Both the position numbers and the translations under genes were made by a program. DNA of 36,433 bases from an uncultured Candidatus Saccharibacteria bacterium. GTDB taxonomy: Bacteria; Patescibacteriota; Saccharimonadia; Saccharimonadales; Saccharimonadaceae. The first letter of the stretch is position 1; every line of letters begins with the position of its first letter. Below the pieces are notes generated by a model. The model had not been told where the DNA came from. It made no database searches and saw nothing but the letters and a program-made list of their open reading frames with translations. Where the stretch lies: the NCBI GenBank assembly GCA_947367795.1, contig CANBER010000009.1, positions 1 through 36,433 on the forward strand. The letters are read 5' to 3'. Shown here one piece after another: positions 14,973 through 23,332 of the stretch.

Positions 14973-17900
14973 CTAATTCAGCTTTTCCAGGCTGATCGTC
15001 AAGTTTTTTCCGCCCACTTTCACAATTTCATCGTATGCGTAATTCCCCTCCTGACCCAATTCTTCCGCCAGCACCTCTGTTTTTAGCATTGCTTGCCACT
15101 TTTCCGGCACTGCGACGTTCACGCTCAACCGGATCCGATCATCCACGTTCAGACCCGCCTTTTTCCGCGCTGATTGTACCGTACGAATCAATTCTCTCGT
15201 CCAGCCCTCCTCAGCCAATTCTTCAGTAATTTCCTTATCAATCCAGCTCTCTTCCCCCTGTTCTACTGCTTTCACGTTCACTTCATCTTTGATAATCTCA
15301 ATCCCCCACTCCGGCAACTCCTCTCCAGCATACACCAACTTTCTCAGCGGTTGCCGCACCTTCACTTGAGTCTCACTCTCCGATTTCCGCATCCGAAGTG
15401 CCAGACCTTCATTAATCACCTCGCGCACCCGCGCCATTTGCGCCAAAATTTCCTCGTCAATCTCTCCCGGCTCCGTCCAATCCGTCAAATGTACACTATT
15501 CTCTGGATTCCAGTCCCCAGTCAAATTCTGCCACAGTTCCTCAGCCAGAAATGGCGTAAACGGTGCTAGCACCTGCGCTAATTTCGTTAACACTTTCCAC
15601 AAAGTCCAATACGCTTCTGCCTTATCATCGCTATCCCCACTCTTCCAGAAACGCCGCCTCGACCGCCTAACAAACCAGTTACTTAGATCGTCCACAAACG
15701 GCAACACGGAAGCCAGCGCCTTCGGAATATTGTATTCTTCCATCCCCTCAGTCACGTCCCGCTTTAATTCGTGCAACCTCGCAATAATCCACCGATCCAA
15801 CGGGTTCTTCAGTTCACCCTGCCAGTGTCCATCCGGTGTTTCATAGTTATCCACCTCCGCATAAGTCACGAAAAAGTCATACGTATTCCAGATCATCGCG
15901 AGCTTCCGGTTTACGTCGCTCACATCCTTATCCGTCAACGCGAAGTCTTCACCACTTAGCACCGGGCTACTCAGCAACAAAAACCGCAACGCATCCGCCG
16001 AGTATTGATCCATCAAGACATTCGGATCGGTATAATTCCCCAAGCTCTTACTCATTTTCCGCCCATCATTCCCCGCCAGTGTCCCCGTCGTAATCACATT
16101 TTTGAACGCATTCTTTTCTGTTCGCGCCTGTGCCGCCTCGCCGAAGCCCCCGACCTCCGCCAGCGCCGTGTTCACCGTATGTACATAATAAAACCACGCC
16201 CGTACCTGCCCGACATACTCCACGATGAAGTCCGCCGGATAATTTCGCTCGAACTTTTCCTTATTCTCAAACGGATAATGCAGCTGCGCAAACGGCATCG
16301 AGCCACTTTCAAACCAACAATCCAGCACCTTTTCAATCCTCGTGAAATGATACTCATCCCACTCTTTCTCTTCTTCGTCTTCTTTTGTCAAGGCAAAATA
16401 CGGCTTAATCTCTCCATCTTCCGACACCCAGGCATCAAACTTGATTTGATCCACCCACGGCAGATGATAATCCTCCAGATAAACTCCCTCGTCATCCTTA
16501 TCGCACTTCGTAAACTCCGCCAACTCCGCATAACTTCCAAACACCTTGACCGGATGCACACTCTCGACCGTATCATCAAACACCGGCTCCCCCTTCCATA
16601 CCGGCATCGCCGTCGCCCAGAATCTATCACGCGAAAGGTTCCAATCCGGTGCCTGCTCGATATTCTTCTCGAATCGTCCGTGTTTCAGATACTCTGGGAA
16701 CCAATTCACATTCTCATTCTGCGCCAACATCAGCGGCTTCTGCCCCTGCACATCGAAGAACCAACTCGGAAACGCCCGATACATAATCCGCTGCTTTGAC
16801 CGCGGGTTAAACGGATACTCGTGCTTAATATATTCAATCTTCCAGACCACCCCCTTCTCTTCAAGACATTTCGCGATAAACTTATTCCCCGCCCAAATCT
16901 CAATCCCCCGCTCATCCGTATCTCTCACCCCAATACTATGTAACCATTCAGTAGTTTTAGCATCATAATAGCCGTATTCGTCCAGCACATCCACGAAATC
17001 TACCTCGTGTTCCTGAGCCAGCTTATAGTCATCCTCTCCGTATGCCGGCGCAATATGCACAATCCCCGTACCATCACTATCCGACACAAAATCCCCACCC
17101 AAGACTGTATATGTATCTTTTTTCTTCGCAAAGTCGGAATTCACTTCTGACTTTGCGGACAAACTGGCTTTTGGAGGTTGGACACCTTTTCCGTCGAAAA
17201 GTGGTCCACTTCCACACAATGGCTCATATGTCAAGCCTATGAGCTCGCCCCCCTTAATCCCCTCCCTTATTACCTCATAGTCAACATCCTTCAACACCGC
17301 CTCTAGCCGGCTCTTCGCCAAGATCAGAATCTCACGGGCATACTCCGTCATTAAGTCCCAATCACTATCTTGACCTTCCTTGAGGCCTTCTACTATCTCA
17401 TCCGGTTCCACTTTCTTACCACTCTTTGGTGAAACTAAAACCTCTTCTTCTTTGCTAATTTTCACCGCACAGTACTCCATCTCTGGATTCACCGCTAGTG
17501 CCATATTCGCCGGCAACGTCCACGGTGTCGTCGTCCACGCCAACAAATAAACCCGAGGTACGAATCTATCGACTTTTATACTTTTAGATTCACTCGCGAG
17601 AGTCTGACTCAAGTTCTTGTCTGAACTCTTCGCGACCAACGGGGAGCGAGCGAAGCAAGTCTCGCCCGTAACGACGGGCCGAGACGCAGCAGGTTCAGAA
17701 AGAATATGAGCCAGGCTCTCGCTCGTAAGTTTAAACTTCACATAAACCGACGGATCAGTCACCTCTTGATACGCATCATTGTCCATCGTCACTTCCGACT
17801 TCGACACTGGCGTTGCAAACTTCGTATCATACATCAAGACCTTCCGCCCCTCATAAATCTTCCCCGCCTCGTACAGCGTCTTAAACGCCCACCACACTGA

Positions 17901-18374
17901 CTCCATGAAGTCCTTATCCATCGTCCGGTATGCCCCCTTAAAATCCACCCAACGCCCAATCCGATCAATCGTCCCCTCCCACGTCTCCGAGTTCGCCACC
18001 ATGCTTTCCTTCGCTTTCAGGATGTAATCTTCTAATGACCATTTTGTACCGATTTCGCGCCGATCAGTAATTCCCAGTTGCTTCTCCACAAAATTCTCCG
18101 CCGGCAAACCATGACAATCCCACCCCCAGCGCCGCTCCACTCGCTTCCCCCGCATCGTCCAAAACCGCGGCACTGCATCCTTCACGATACTACTAAGCAA
18201 AGTCCCATGATGCGGCATCCCCGTGATAAACGGAGGCCCATCATAAAACACATACGATTCATCGACCGGTCTCTGTTCCACCGATTTCTCAAAAGTCCGA
18301 TTCTTCTTCCACCACTCCACCAACGCTTTTTCATATTCTGCCGCTTTGCGTCGCTGACCTGCTTTGTATTTCAT
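14973..18374 (-). CDS. ileS: Isoleucyl-tRNA synthetase (type 2-like) with two palindromic inserts
   Basis: Charges tRNA-Ile in the cytoplasm. Class I motifs: HHGT (55-58, the HIGH box) and KMSKS (about 773-777), with TTPWTLPAN and VEYVGQVRAWFYYVHT as expected for IleS. At 1133 residues it is longer than I would expect. The excess appears at two places in the editing-domain region where the DNA is strongly palindromic: about residues 215-263 (before VYLLAWTTTPW) and about 390-416 (before DTYTVLGGDFV). Both stay in frame. GGCGGGAG lies 6 nt before the ATG and is part of a probable T-box structure (18375-18577). The gene is monocistronic, ending at 14973. Confidence 0.95.
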   Translation of the reverse strand: MKYKAGQRRKAAEYEKALVEWWKKNRTFEKSVEQRPVDESYVFYDGPPFITGMPHHGTLLSSIVKDAVPRFWTMRGKRVERRWGWDCHGLPAENFVEKQLGITDRREIGTKWSLEDYILKAKESMVANSETWEGTIDRIGRWVDFKGAYRTMDKDFMESVWWAFKTLYEAGKIYEGRKVLMYDTKFATPVSKSEVTMDNDAYQEVTDPSVYVKFKLTSESLAHILSEPAASRPVVTGETCFARSPLVAKSSDKNLSQTLASESKSIKVDRFVPRVYLLAWTTTPWTLPANMALAVNPEMEYCAVKISKEEEVLVSPKSGKKVEPDEIVEGLKEGQDSDWDLMTEYAREILILAKSRLEAVLKDVDYEVIREGIKGGELIGLTYEPLCGSGPLFDGKGVQPPKASLSAKSEVNSDFAKKKDTYTVLGGDFVSDSDGTGIVHIAPAYGEDDYKLAQEHEVDFVDVLDEYGYYDAKTTEWLHSIGVRDTDERGIEIWAGNKFIAKCLEEKGVVWKIEYIKHEYPFNPRSKQRIMYRAFPSWFFDVQGQKPLMLAQNENVNWFPEYLKHGRFEKNIEQAPDWNLSRDRFWATAMPVWKGEPVFDDTVESVHPVKVFGSYAELAEFTKCDKDDEGVYLEDYHLPWVDQIKFDAWVSEDGEIKPYFALTKEDEEEKEWDEYHFTRIEKVLDCWFESGSMPFAQLHYPFENKEKFERNYPADFIVEYVGQVRAWFYYVHTVNTALAEVGGFGEAAQARTEKNAFKNVITTGTLAGNDGRKMSKSLGNYTDPNVLMDQYSADALRFLLLSSPVLSGEDFALTDKDVSDVNRKLAMIWNTYDFFVTYAEVDNYETPDGHWQGELKNPLDRWIIARLHELKRDVTEGMEEYNIPKALASVLPFVDDLSNWFVRRSRRRFWKSGDSDDKAEAYWTLWKVLTKLAQVLAPFTPFLAEELWQNLTGDWNPENSVHLTDWTEPGEIDEEILAQMARVREVINEGLALRMRKSESETQVKVRQPLRKLVYAGEELPEWGIEIIKDEVNVKAVEQGEESWIDKEITEELAEEGWTRELIRTVQSARKKAGLNVDDRIRLSVNVAVPEKWQAMLKTEVLAEELGQEGNYAYDEIVKVGGKNLTISLEKLN
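17127..17207. repeat. Palindromic element in ileS, second site
   Basis: Two hairpins in the coding sequence: 17127-17139 with 17145-17157 (13 bp with one G-T pair, 5-nt loop) and 17180-17191 with 17196-17207 (12 positions, two mismatched, 4-nt loop). They cover residues about 390-416 (PPKASLSAKSEVNSDFAK), a region that looks extra compared with typical IleS. Confidence 0.65.
17587..17732. repeat. Cloverleaf-like palindromic element inserted in ileS
   Basis: Outer arms 17587-17626 and 17693-17731 pair at about 30 of 40 positions. Inside are two further hairpins: 17628-17633 with 17650-17655 (6 bp), and 17659-17685 (11 bp with one bulged base, 4-nt loop). The element is read in frame as about 48 residues (SLAHILSEPAASRPVVTGET begins it) between conserved IleS segments. 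Confidence 0.75.
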
Positions 18375-18577
18375 AAAAACTCCCGCCGTTCCCCGGCAAT
18401 TAAATCCATCCTTGCCGTTAGAACCCTGGCGGGCGGTACCATCTAACTTCTCGTCTCAGCTGCACCCATTACAGCCTCAACCAGCTCTCTCTTTCCCTTT
18501 ACGCAGGCATACGCACGATTCTACTAAGACTAATCCGTTCTTTCGTGAGCTCGCGGTCGATCTCCGCTCAAACGCTT
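18375..18577 (-). promoter_or_regulatory. Translational T-box leader of ileS (ultrashort stem I type)
   Basis: Minus-strand leader of about 200 nt. A short stem-loop near the 5' end (18547-18569) exposes AGATCGA, containing the Ile codon ATC (18559-18561) as specifier. Further on the T-box core TGGTACCGCC lies between GTTAGA (18442-18447) and TCTAAC (18417-18422), which pair perfectly to form the antisequestrator. The CCGCCCGCC just after the core (18428-18436) can instead pair with the Shine-Dalgarno GGCGGGA (18381-18387). Uncharged tRNA-Ile binding would thus free the ribosome site. There is no T-run terminator, so control is probably translational, as in actinobacterial ileS T-boxes. Confidence 0.8.
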
Positions 18578-18583
18578 TACCTC

Positions 18584-18612
18584 ATTATAGCACATTTTCC
18601 TCAAAATCTCCA
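18584..18612 (-). promoter_or_regulatory. ileS promoter
   Basis: Minus strand TGTGCTATAATG, TATAAT at 18584-18589; the -35 (TGGAGA) is weak, so the extended -10 probably compensates. Back to back with the plus-strand promoter at 18641. Confidence 0.65.
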
Positions 18613-18640
18613 AATTTCCTTTCTCCATACTCCCCACCTA

Positions 18641-18669
18641 TTGACTTTTAAACCTAAGTGTGCTATAAT
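18641..18669 (+). promoter_or_regulatory. Promoter of the 18743-19855 gene
   Basis: TTGACT (18641-18646), 17-nt spacer ending TGTGC, TATAAT (18664-18669). The leader starts with a small hairpin AGGCAC/GTGCCT (about 18678-18692). Confidence 0.8.
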
Positions 18670-18742
18670 GAAAATAGAGGCACCGTGTGCCTAAGTTTTG
18701 TGTGGCTTAAAACATACATGTAACTTAAAAAGGAGGAAAATT

Positions 18743-19855
18743 ATGTCACAAACTATTACTACACCCGCCGAATTCAGGATTTACTTTCACGAGCTCGTCA
18801 AACCGACGCATCCCACCTACCGTCTCTATCCGCGCCTCAATTGGCGCACCAAAAACACGTCTTCCGCTTGGAAACGTCACGGATCAGAGCATTTTCAGAC
18901 CTGGGCCAAATCACGACTCTGGAAAGAAATCCGTTTCATGCTCTTCTACCGCATCAAAGGTCCCTCAAAATTTAAGATTCGCACCTGTTACCATTTGCGC
19001 TATGTTCCGTATCTCTACGATTTACATACTGGAGATGGCTACGAGCTTGGGCCAAACAGCGCGTTTTATTTCATCGGACAAATTTCCGCTACCCGTAAGA
19101 TACCCCGTGCTAGGCGCGGAGAGAAAGATCGCCTCAGTATCGTCATCATGAACTTCAGCGTCCCTCAAGCTCAAAAAATGTATTTCGAGCTTCCCGAGAT
19201 CTTAGATCAATCCGTCACCAGCCATGACCGACAATGTCCAGTTTTCTATCCTGGTCATGTCAACACGACTATTCATATGATCTATGATCCTAATCTCGGC
19301 GTCGATCGACAGCTCAATATTGTCACGCGAATCACTGAAACTTCTGAACGTTTCGTCCGACCCTTCACTCCGCCTTATCTCCGTCACAACAACTTTATCA
19401 CGTGTCAGGATAAGCGCTACGAACTCGGCTACGAAATCCCCCAGCTCAATGCTTCCGAGCTTCACGAAGGTGCTACACTGCAACTGTCAGTTGTAGAGCA
19501 TTATTACCAGAAGGCTACCGGTCAGCTCGTCGCCGATCAATCCAACATCTGTTTTCAGATCATCCTGCACGTCGACCGGCTCAATCCGCACAATCCTTCC
19601 GGTTCCAGCTATCAGCTCATCGGCCACATCGTACAGGCAATCCTGCCTCCATTCAAGACCGATGCCAGTCCTGATTTTCTGCCTCTCGAGCCAACCGAGA
19701 GCCTTGAAGCGCTCTTCGCCAGTCAAAATTACCTACAAATCGAAACCGACGAGGATTGGGGGCAGATCACTTATCTGCTCGGCAGAAACACACCGCAATT
19801 TGGCAGTTATCCTTATCGTATCCGGCCCATTGCTTCTAGTCGGGTCGAAAGATAG
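18743..19855 (+). CDS. Unknown 370-residue orphan protein
   Basis: No family recognised. The start MSQTITTPAEF at 18743 is set by AAAGGAGG 8 nt upstream; the frame is open 15 codons further without a site. It is rich in aromatic residues, His and Arg (RLYPRLNWRTKNTSSAWKRH; HLRYVPYLYDLHTGDGYELG) and looks beta-rich, with no signal peptide or membrane segment. A promoter of the same design as that of the 13414-14796 gene precedes it, and an intrinsic terminator follows, so it is an independent unit. The two orphans share promoter design and flank ileS, but their sequences do not look homologous by eye. Confidence 0.75.
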   Translation: MSQTITTPAEFRIYFHELVKPTHPTYRLYPRLNWRTKNTSSAWKRHGSEHFQTWAKSRLWKEIRFMLFYRIKGPSKFKIRTCYHLRYVPYLYDLHTGDGYELGPNSAFYFIGQISATRKIPRARRGEKDRLSIVIMNFSVPQAQKMYFELPEILDQSVTSHDRQCPVFYPGHVNTTIHMIYDPNLGVDRQLNIVTRITETSERFVRPFTPPYLRHNNFITCQDKRYELGYEIPQLNASELHEGATLQLSVVEHYYQKATGQLVADQSNICFQIILHVDRLNPHNPSGSSYQLIGHIVQAILPPFKTDASPDFLPLEPTESLEALFASQNYLQIETDEDWGQITYLLGRNTPQFGSYPYRIRPIASSRVER

Positions 19856-19897
19856 TCTTAGCTTCAGTCCATTATACGGTCACTCGACGCTCCTCCA

Positions 19898-19920
19898 GGC
19901 CCCTCACGGGGCCGTTTTTA
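19898..19920 (+). terminator. Intrinsic terminator after the 18743-19855 gene
   Basis: GGCCCC (19898-19903), TCAC loop, GGGGCC (19908-19913), then GTTTTTATTT. It overlaps the 3' end of the convergent thioredoxin-like gene. Confidence 0.9.
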
Positions 19921-20178
19921 TTTCACCCAGTAACTTACTTCATCAAAAGTCGGCAGCATCTCCCCTCGCCACTCTGCCAGCACTGCGCCATCCTCACCGA
20001 GCGCCAACATCGTCGGATATTTCACCACATCATAACTCCGACAAAATCCCACGCCATCTCGCGTATCCGGATTGATTGTCTCTACGTCTTTCCCTGTCCG
20101 ACGCTCAAATTCTCTCATCCATTCCTCTAAGGCTCGTCCATAATCACTCTCGCGCCGCCACACACATACTACGCGCAT
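19918..20178 (-). CDS. Thioredoxin-fold protein lacking a CXXC motif
   Basis: 86 residues. An N-terminal strand (MRVVCVWRRES), a helix (ALEEWMREFERRTG), the strand-turn ETINPDTRDG, then YDVVKYPTMLAL resembling the V..YPT cis-proline loop of thioredoxins, and a last strand-turn-strand GEDGAVLAEWRG. There is no CXXC, only isolated Cys residues (C5, and C in VGFCRSY), so classical disulfide exchange is unlikely. AAGGAGGG precedes the ATG, and the gene overlaps the 3' end of nrdR by 10 nt, so it is translated with the nrdR-ftsZ operon. The role is unknown. Confidence 0.65.
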   Translation of the reverse strand: MRVVCVWRRESDYGRALEEWMREFERRTGKDVETINPDTRDGVGFCRSYDVVKYPTMLALGEDGAVLAEWRGEMLPTFDEVSYWVK

Positions 20179-20624
20179 TTTCTTTCCCTCCTTGCTCTCA
20201 AAATCCCTTCAAAATCATCCAGAGTCGTAAACTCTAGAAATACACTTGCAAATCTCACATATGCTACCTCATTGCACTCTGCAAGTACATCCAATACGGC
20301 ATTACCTACGTCAGTTGATCGCACTTCCTCCTTGCCCTCATTTCTCAGCAACTTCTCCACCGCATTCACCACTTCTTCCACGGCAAGCTCCGAACCCATA
20401 AATTTGCCCACACTCCGTTTCACCGACGTTACCAACTTATCCCGGTCAAACACCTCTCGATTTCCACTCCGTTTTTTTACGTACAACTGAGGCAACTCGA
20501 TTCTCTCATAAGTTGTAAACCTATGTCCATCAGCACTCACTCTACGCCTACGAATTGTCGTGCCATCATCTGTCTCCCGACTCTCGAGGACTTTACTATC
20601 ACCAATTCTCGGAGTCGTCACCAT
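20169..20624 (-). CDS. nrdR: NrdR-like ATP-cone regulator without zinc-ribbon cysteines
   Basis: NrdR normally represses ribonucleotide reductase genes using a zinc ribbon for DNA and an ATP-cone for nucleotides. Here the order is kept: KVLESRETDDGTTIRRRRVS, then HRFTTYERIE, then ATP-cone (VKKRSGNREVFDRDKLVTSV through VRFASVFLEF). But the four zinc Cys are missing: the N-terminus is MVTTPRIGD instead of M.CP.C, and the second pair is replaced in RRRRVSADGHRF. Length 151 is normal. It starts 5 nt after the ftsZ stop with GGAG upstream. It may bind DNA without zinc or have changed role; family assignment is firm, retained function is not. Confidence 0.85.
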   Translation of the reverse strand: MVTTPRIGDSKVLESRETDDGTTIRRRRVSADGHRFTTYERIELPQLYVKKRSGNREVFDRDKLVTSVKRSVGKFMGSELAVEEVVNAVEKLLRNEGKEEVRSTDVGNAVLDVLAECNEVAYVRFASVFLEFTTLDDFEGILRARRERKCA

Positions 20625-20629
20625 CTAAT

Positions 20630-21931
20630 CTACTCCTTACCCCGATTTCTCAATCGCTCCCTCAAGCTCGGTGGTACGTCCAAGTCGTCCTCATTTTCTG
20701 TTCGAATCGAATTCCACATATCATTACGTTGTTCACCCGTAAACTCATTCGTTCCGCTAGTCTGACCCATATTGTTCATGGATGGCTGTTCCTGCATTGT
20801 ATTTCCCATGCTCCCGCCACTAGTCACACCCGCATCCGACATCCCTGAACCATACCCCCCACCATAGCTACCGTAACCATACCCGCTATCATAGTTACTC
20901 TGCGGCATCACATCCGCCACTGTCGGAGTACTCATGCTGGCGGCCCGCTCATCTAGCACTCGCTCAGCATCCAACTTCCGATAATATTCCGAATCAAACC
21001 CAGTCGCCACCACCGTAATCACGATTTCATCTTCCAGCTCCGGCCGAATACTCGCCCCAAAGATAATATTCGCATCCGGCGCTACTGCCGCCGTAATCAC
21101 CTCAGCCGCTTCCTGCACTTCACTCATCGCCATATCGTACCCACCAGCCACGCTAAACAACACACCTCTCGCACCATCGATTTTTACCTCGATCAGCGGA
21201 GACTCAATCGCCTGCTGCGCCGCCATCACTGCACGATTATCACCGCTGGCACGCCCGATCCCCATCAAAGCCGAGCCTGCGTTTTTCATCACGGCCTTCA
21301 CATCCGCAAAGTCCAAATTAATCAACGAATGCTCTGTAATCAGCTCAGAGATCCCCTGCACCCCCTGACGTAGCACATCGTCCGCAATCTTGAACGTCTC
21401 AGTCAGCGGCGTCCTCGGGTCAATCGTCTGTAACAATCGATCATTCGGAATCGTGATCAGCGCATCCACATTTCTGGATAAATTATCAATCGCTACATCC
21501 GCATTCTCTCGACGTTTCGCGCCTTCAAAAGTAAACGGCTTCGTCACCACACCCACCGTCAAAATATCACGATTTTTCGCTTCCTCTGCCACAATCGGAC
21601 CAGCGCCCGATCCTGTACCACCTCCAGCACCCAAAGTGATAAACACCATATCGGCCCCCTCCATCGCCTTACCGATCGCCTCACGAGCACTATCCGCCGC
21701 CTCACGACCCTTTTCTGGATCGCCACCAGCACCTAATCCTCGCCCAATATGCACCTTGGACTCTGCCTTTGAATGATGGAGCGCCTGCGCATCTGTATTC
21801 ACTGCTACAAAATCCACACCCGACAGACCGACTTCTCTCATTCGATCAATCGCTGAGCCGCCTGCGCCACCTACACCGACAACCTTAATGCTTGCTGAAC
21901 TTTCTACCTCTGTTGGCTTAATCTCGGGCAT
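20630..21931 (-). CDS. ftsZ: Cell division protein FtsZ
   Basis: Tubulin-like GTPase forming the Z ring. GTP-binding motif GGGTGSG at residues 103-109, T7-loop region INLDFADVKAVM, and nucleotide-contact VVGVGGAGGSAIDRM at the N-terminus. After the folded core comes a Gly/Tyr/Ser/Met-rich linker (about 345-405) and a C-terminal peptide DLDVPPSLRERLRNRGKE, similar to the tail that binds FtsA or other partners. 433 residues. It follows ftsA on the same strand with 63 nt between; its own TGTGATATACT promoter lies there, and GAGGT precedes the ATG. Confidence 0.97.
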   Translation of the reverse strand: MPEIKPTEVESSASIKVVGVGGAGGSAIDRMREVGLSGVDFVAVNTDAQALHHSKAESKVHIGRGLGAGGDPEKGREAADSAREAIGKAMEGADMVFITLGAGGGTGSGAGPIVAEEAKNRDILTVGVVTKPFTFEGAKRRENADVAIDNLSRNVDALITIPNDRLLQTIDPRTPLTETFKIADDVLRQGVQGISELITEHSLINLDFADVKAVMKNAGSALMGIGRASGDNRAVMAAQQAIESPLIEVKIDGARGVLFSVAGGYDMAMSEVQEAAEVITAAVAPDANIIFGASIRPELEDEIVITVVATGFDSEYYRKLDAERVLDERAASMSTPTVADVMPQSNYDSGYGYGSYGGGYGSGMSDAGVTSGGSMGNTMQEQPSMNNMGQTSGTNEFTGEQRNDMWNSIRTENEDDLDVPPSLRERLRNRGKE

Positions 21932-21968
21932 AGCTTTCGTACCTCACTTTTCCTCTCTTTATTCTCTC

Positions 21969-21979
21969 AGTATATCACA
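21969..21979 (-). promoter_or_regulatory. ftsZ promoter -10
   Basis: Minus strand TGTGATATACTG, TATACT at 21969-21974, about 38 nt before the ftsZ ATG; same extended form as at the P-type ATPase gene. It lies in the ftsA-ftsZ gap. Confidence 0.6.
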
Positions 21980-21994
21980 CATCTTTCAGTTTTA

Positions 21995-23218
21995 TTAAAA
22001 TTTACTGAAAAACTTCTTCAAAACTCCAATTTCCTTATTCTTCTTTGGTTTTTTCAGGGCTTTTTTCTTCGTCTGATTTTGGTCATTTTCCGCCGAGATC
22101 AGCATCAGTCCCACCGCCGCCGCAAACTCCGGCCTTTGAATCGCTTCCGTCACCCCCGAAAGTCCCGTCGGCACCCCCACCTTCACCGACATTTCCAGCG
22201 CCTCTCGCACAAATTTATCCAAATCACGCATCCTCGCACCACCTCCAGTGAGTACGATCCCCTCCGGTAACCTCTGCTCATAGTGTGCTTTTTTCAATTC
22301 CTTGCGCACCAATTCCAAAATCTCCCCCAGTCGCGCTTCCACCACTTCATCAATCTGATTACGGTCAAAGTGCAGTTCCTTCCCCCTCCAACGAATCACC
22401 ACCGGACTCTCTACTGCCCCAAAATTTCCGTTCGCAAACCGCCGCTTAATTTCCTCAGCTACTTCCGTATCAATCGCCAGCATCACCGCCAGATCATTAG
22501 TGATATTATTCGATCCTACCGGTACCACACCCAAATATCTCAAATCATTCTCTTCAAAAATCGCCACACCTGTCGTCGCTGCACCGATGTCTACCACTGC
22601 CACGCCGTTTTCTTTCTGTCGCTCATTCAACACCGCCCGCGCCGCCGCTACTACACTCGGCACAATCCTCTCCGGCGTTACGTTCGCCCCCTCTGCCGCC
22701 CGCCGCAAATTCTCATAAGTCGGCATCATCGTCGAAACGATATTCGCCTTCATCTCCAGAATCGCACCAGTCATCCCTAGTGGATCCTTAATTCCGCCCT
22801 GCCCGTCCAAAATATACTGTAGCGGCACCACCTCAAGCACCTGCTGATTCGCCGGCACCCACCCTCTGAGCGCGCCATCCTCGACGCGTGCAATATCATC
22901 ACTCGTAATCGTATGATCCGCCGCCCCAACCGCAATCATCCCTTTCGACTGAGTTGAGATAATCTGTGCTCCATTAATCGACAAAGTCGCCGCATTCACC
23001 TCGTAGCCGCTCATCCGCTCCACTTCCCCCAGCATCCGATCAATCGCCTGCGCCGGCCCCGACAAATTCGCCACCACCCCTCGACGCATCCCCGAATTTG
23101 GCGCTTCTCCATATCCAATCACATTCAAGTTTCCCCCATTCGCAATCGATGCCACCACTGCACGCACATTCGCTGTGCCTACATCCACCCCCACTGCATA
23201 TCGCGAGATTTCATCCAT
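21995..23218 (-). CDS. ftsA: Cell division protein FtsA
   Basis: Actin-like membrane anchor for FtsZ. Phosphate-1 motif VGVDVGTANVRAVV, an SHS2 (1C) domain in the usual position (GMRRGVVANLSGPAQAIDRM and on), phosphate-2 VAVVDIGAATTGVAIFE, adenosine motif IVLTGGGARMRDL, and a C-terminal amphipathic tail (IGVLKKFFSKF) suited to membrane binding. About 407 residues. I choose MDEISRYAVG at 23218; the frame continues 6 codons upstream, but TATAAT at 23225-23230 would lie inside it. A near-leaderless mRNA is implied. ftsA-ftsZ-nrdR-thioredoxin-like form one direction. Confidence 0.95.
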   Translation of the reverse strand: MDEISRYAVGVDVGTANVRAVVASIANGGNLNVIGYGEAPNSGMRRGVVANLSGPAQAIDRMLGEVERMSGYEVNAATLSINGAQIISTQSKGMIAVGAADHTITSDDIARVEDGALRGWVPANQQVLEVVPLQYILDGQGGIKDPLGMTGAILEMKANIVSTMMPTYENLRRAAEGANVTPERIVPSVVAAARAVLNERQKENGVAVVDIGAATTGVAIFEENDLRYLGVVPVGSNNITNDLAVMLAIDTEVAEEIKRRFANGNFGAVESPVVIRWRGKELHFDRNQIDEVVEARLGEILELVRKELKKAHYEQRLPEGIVLTGGGARMRDLDKFVREALEMSVKVGVPTGLSGVTEAIQRPEFAAAVGLMLISAENDQNQTKKKALKKPKKNKEIGVLKKFFSKF

Positions 23219-23224
23219 AAGCTC

Positions 23225-23233
23225 ATTATAACG
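23225..23233 (-). promoter_or_regulatory. ftsA promoter -10
   Basis: Minus strand TATAAT at 23225-23230, 6 nt before the ATG at 23218. Confidence 0.55.
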
Positions 23234-23257
23234 CAAAATTCCATTTTTACAACTAAG

Positions 23258-23319
23258 AAAAGCCCGGACCTTAATCCGAGCTTTTTCACCATCAAAAAGG
23301 TGGCCTCCCCCACGGCCAC
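23258..23319 (-). terminator. Tandem intrinsic terminators
   Basis: Two hairpins downstream of the 228-residue gene: 23300-23305 with 23314-23319 followed (minus strand) by CTTTTT, then 23258-23268 with 23275-23285 (10 bp, one mismatch) with T-runs on both strands. They isolate the exported-protein gene from ftsA. Confidence 0.85.
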
Positions 23320-23332
23320 TACCTCCGTTTTT

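Noticed and set aside
16005-16799. 264-codon plus-strand open frame inside ileS
   Set aside because: Lies wholly antisense to conserved IleS catalytic regions, with basic low-complexity composition typical of a shadow.
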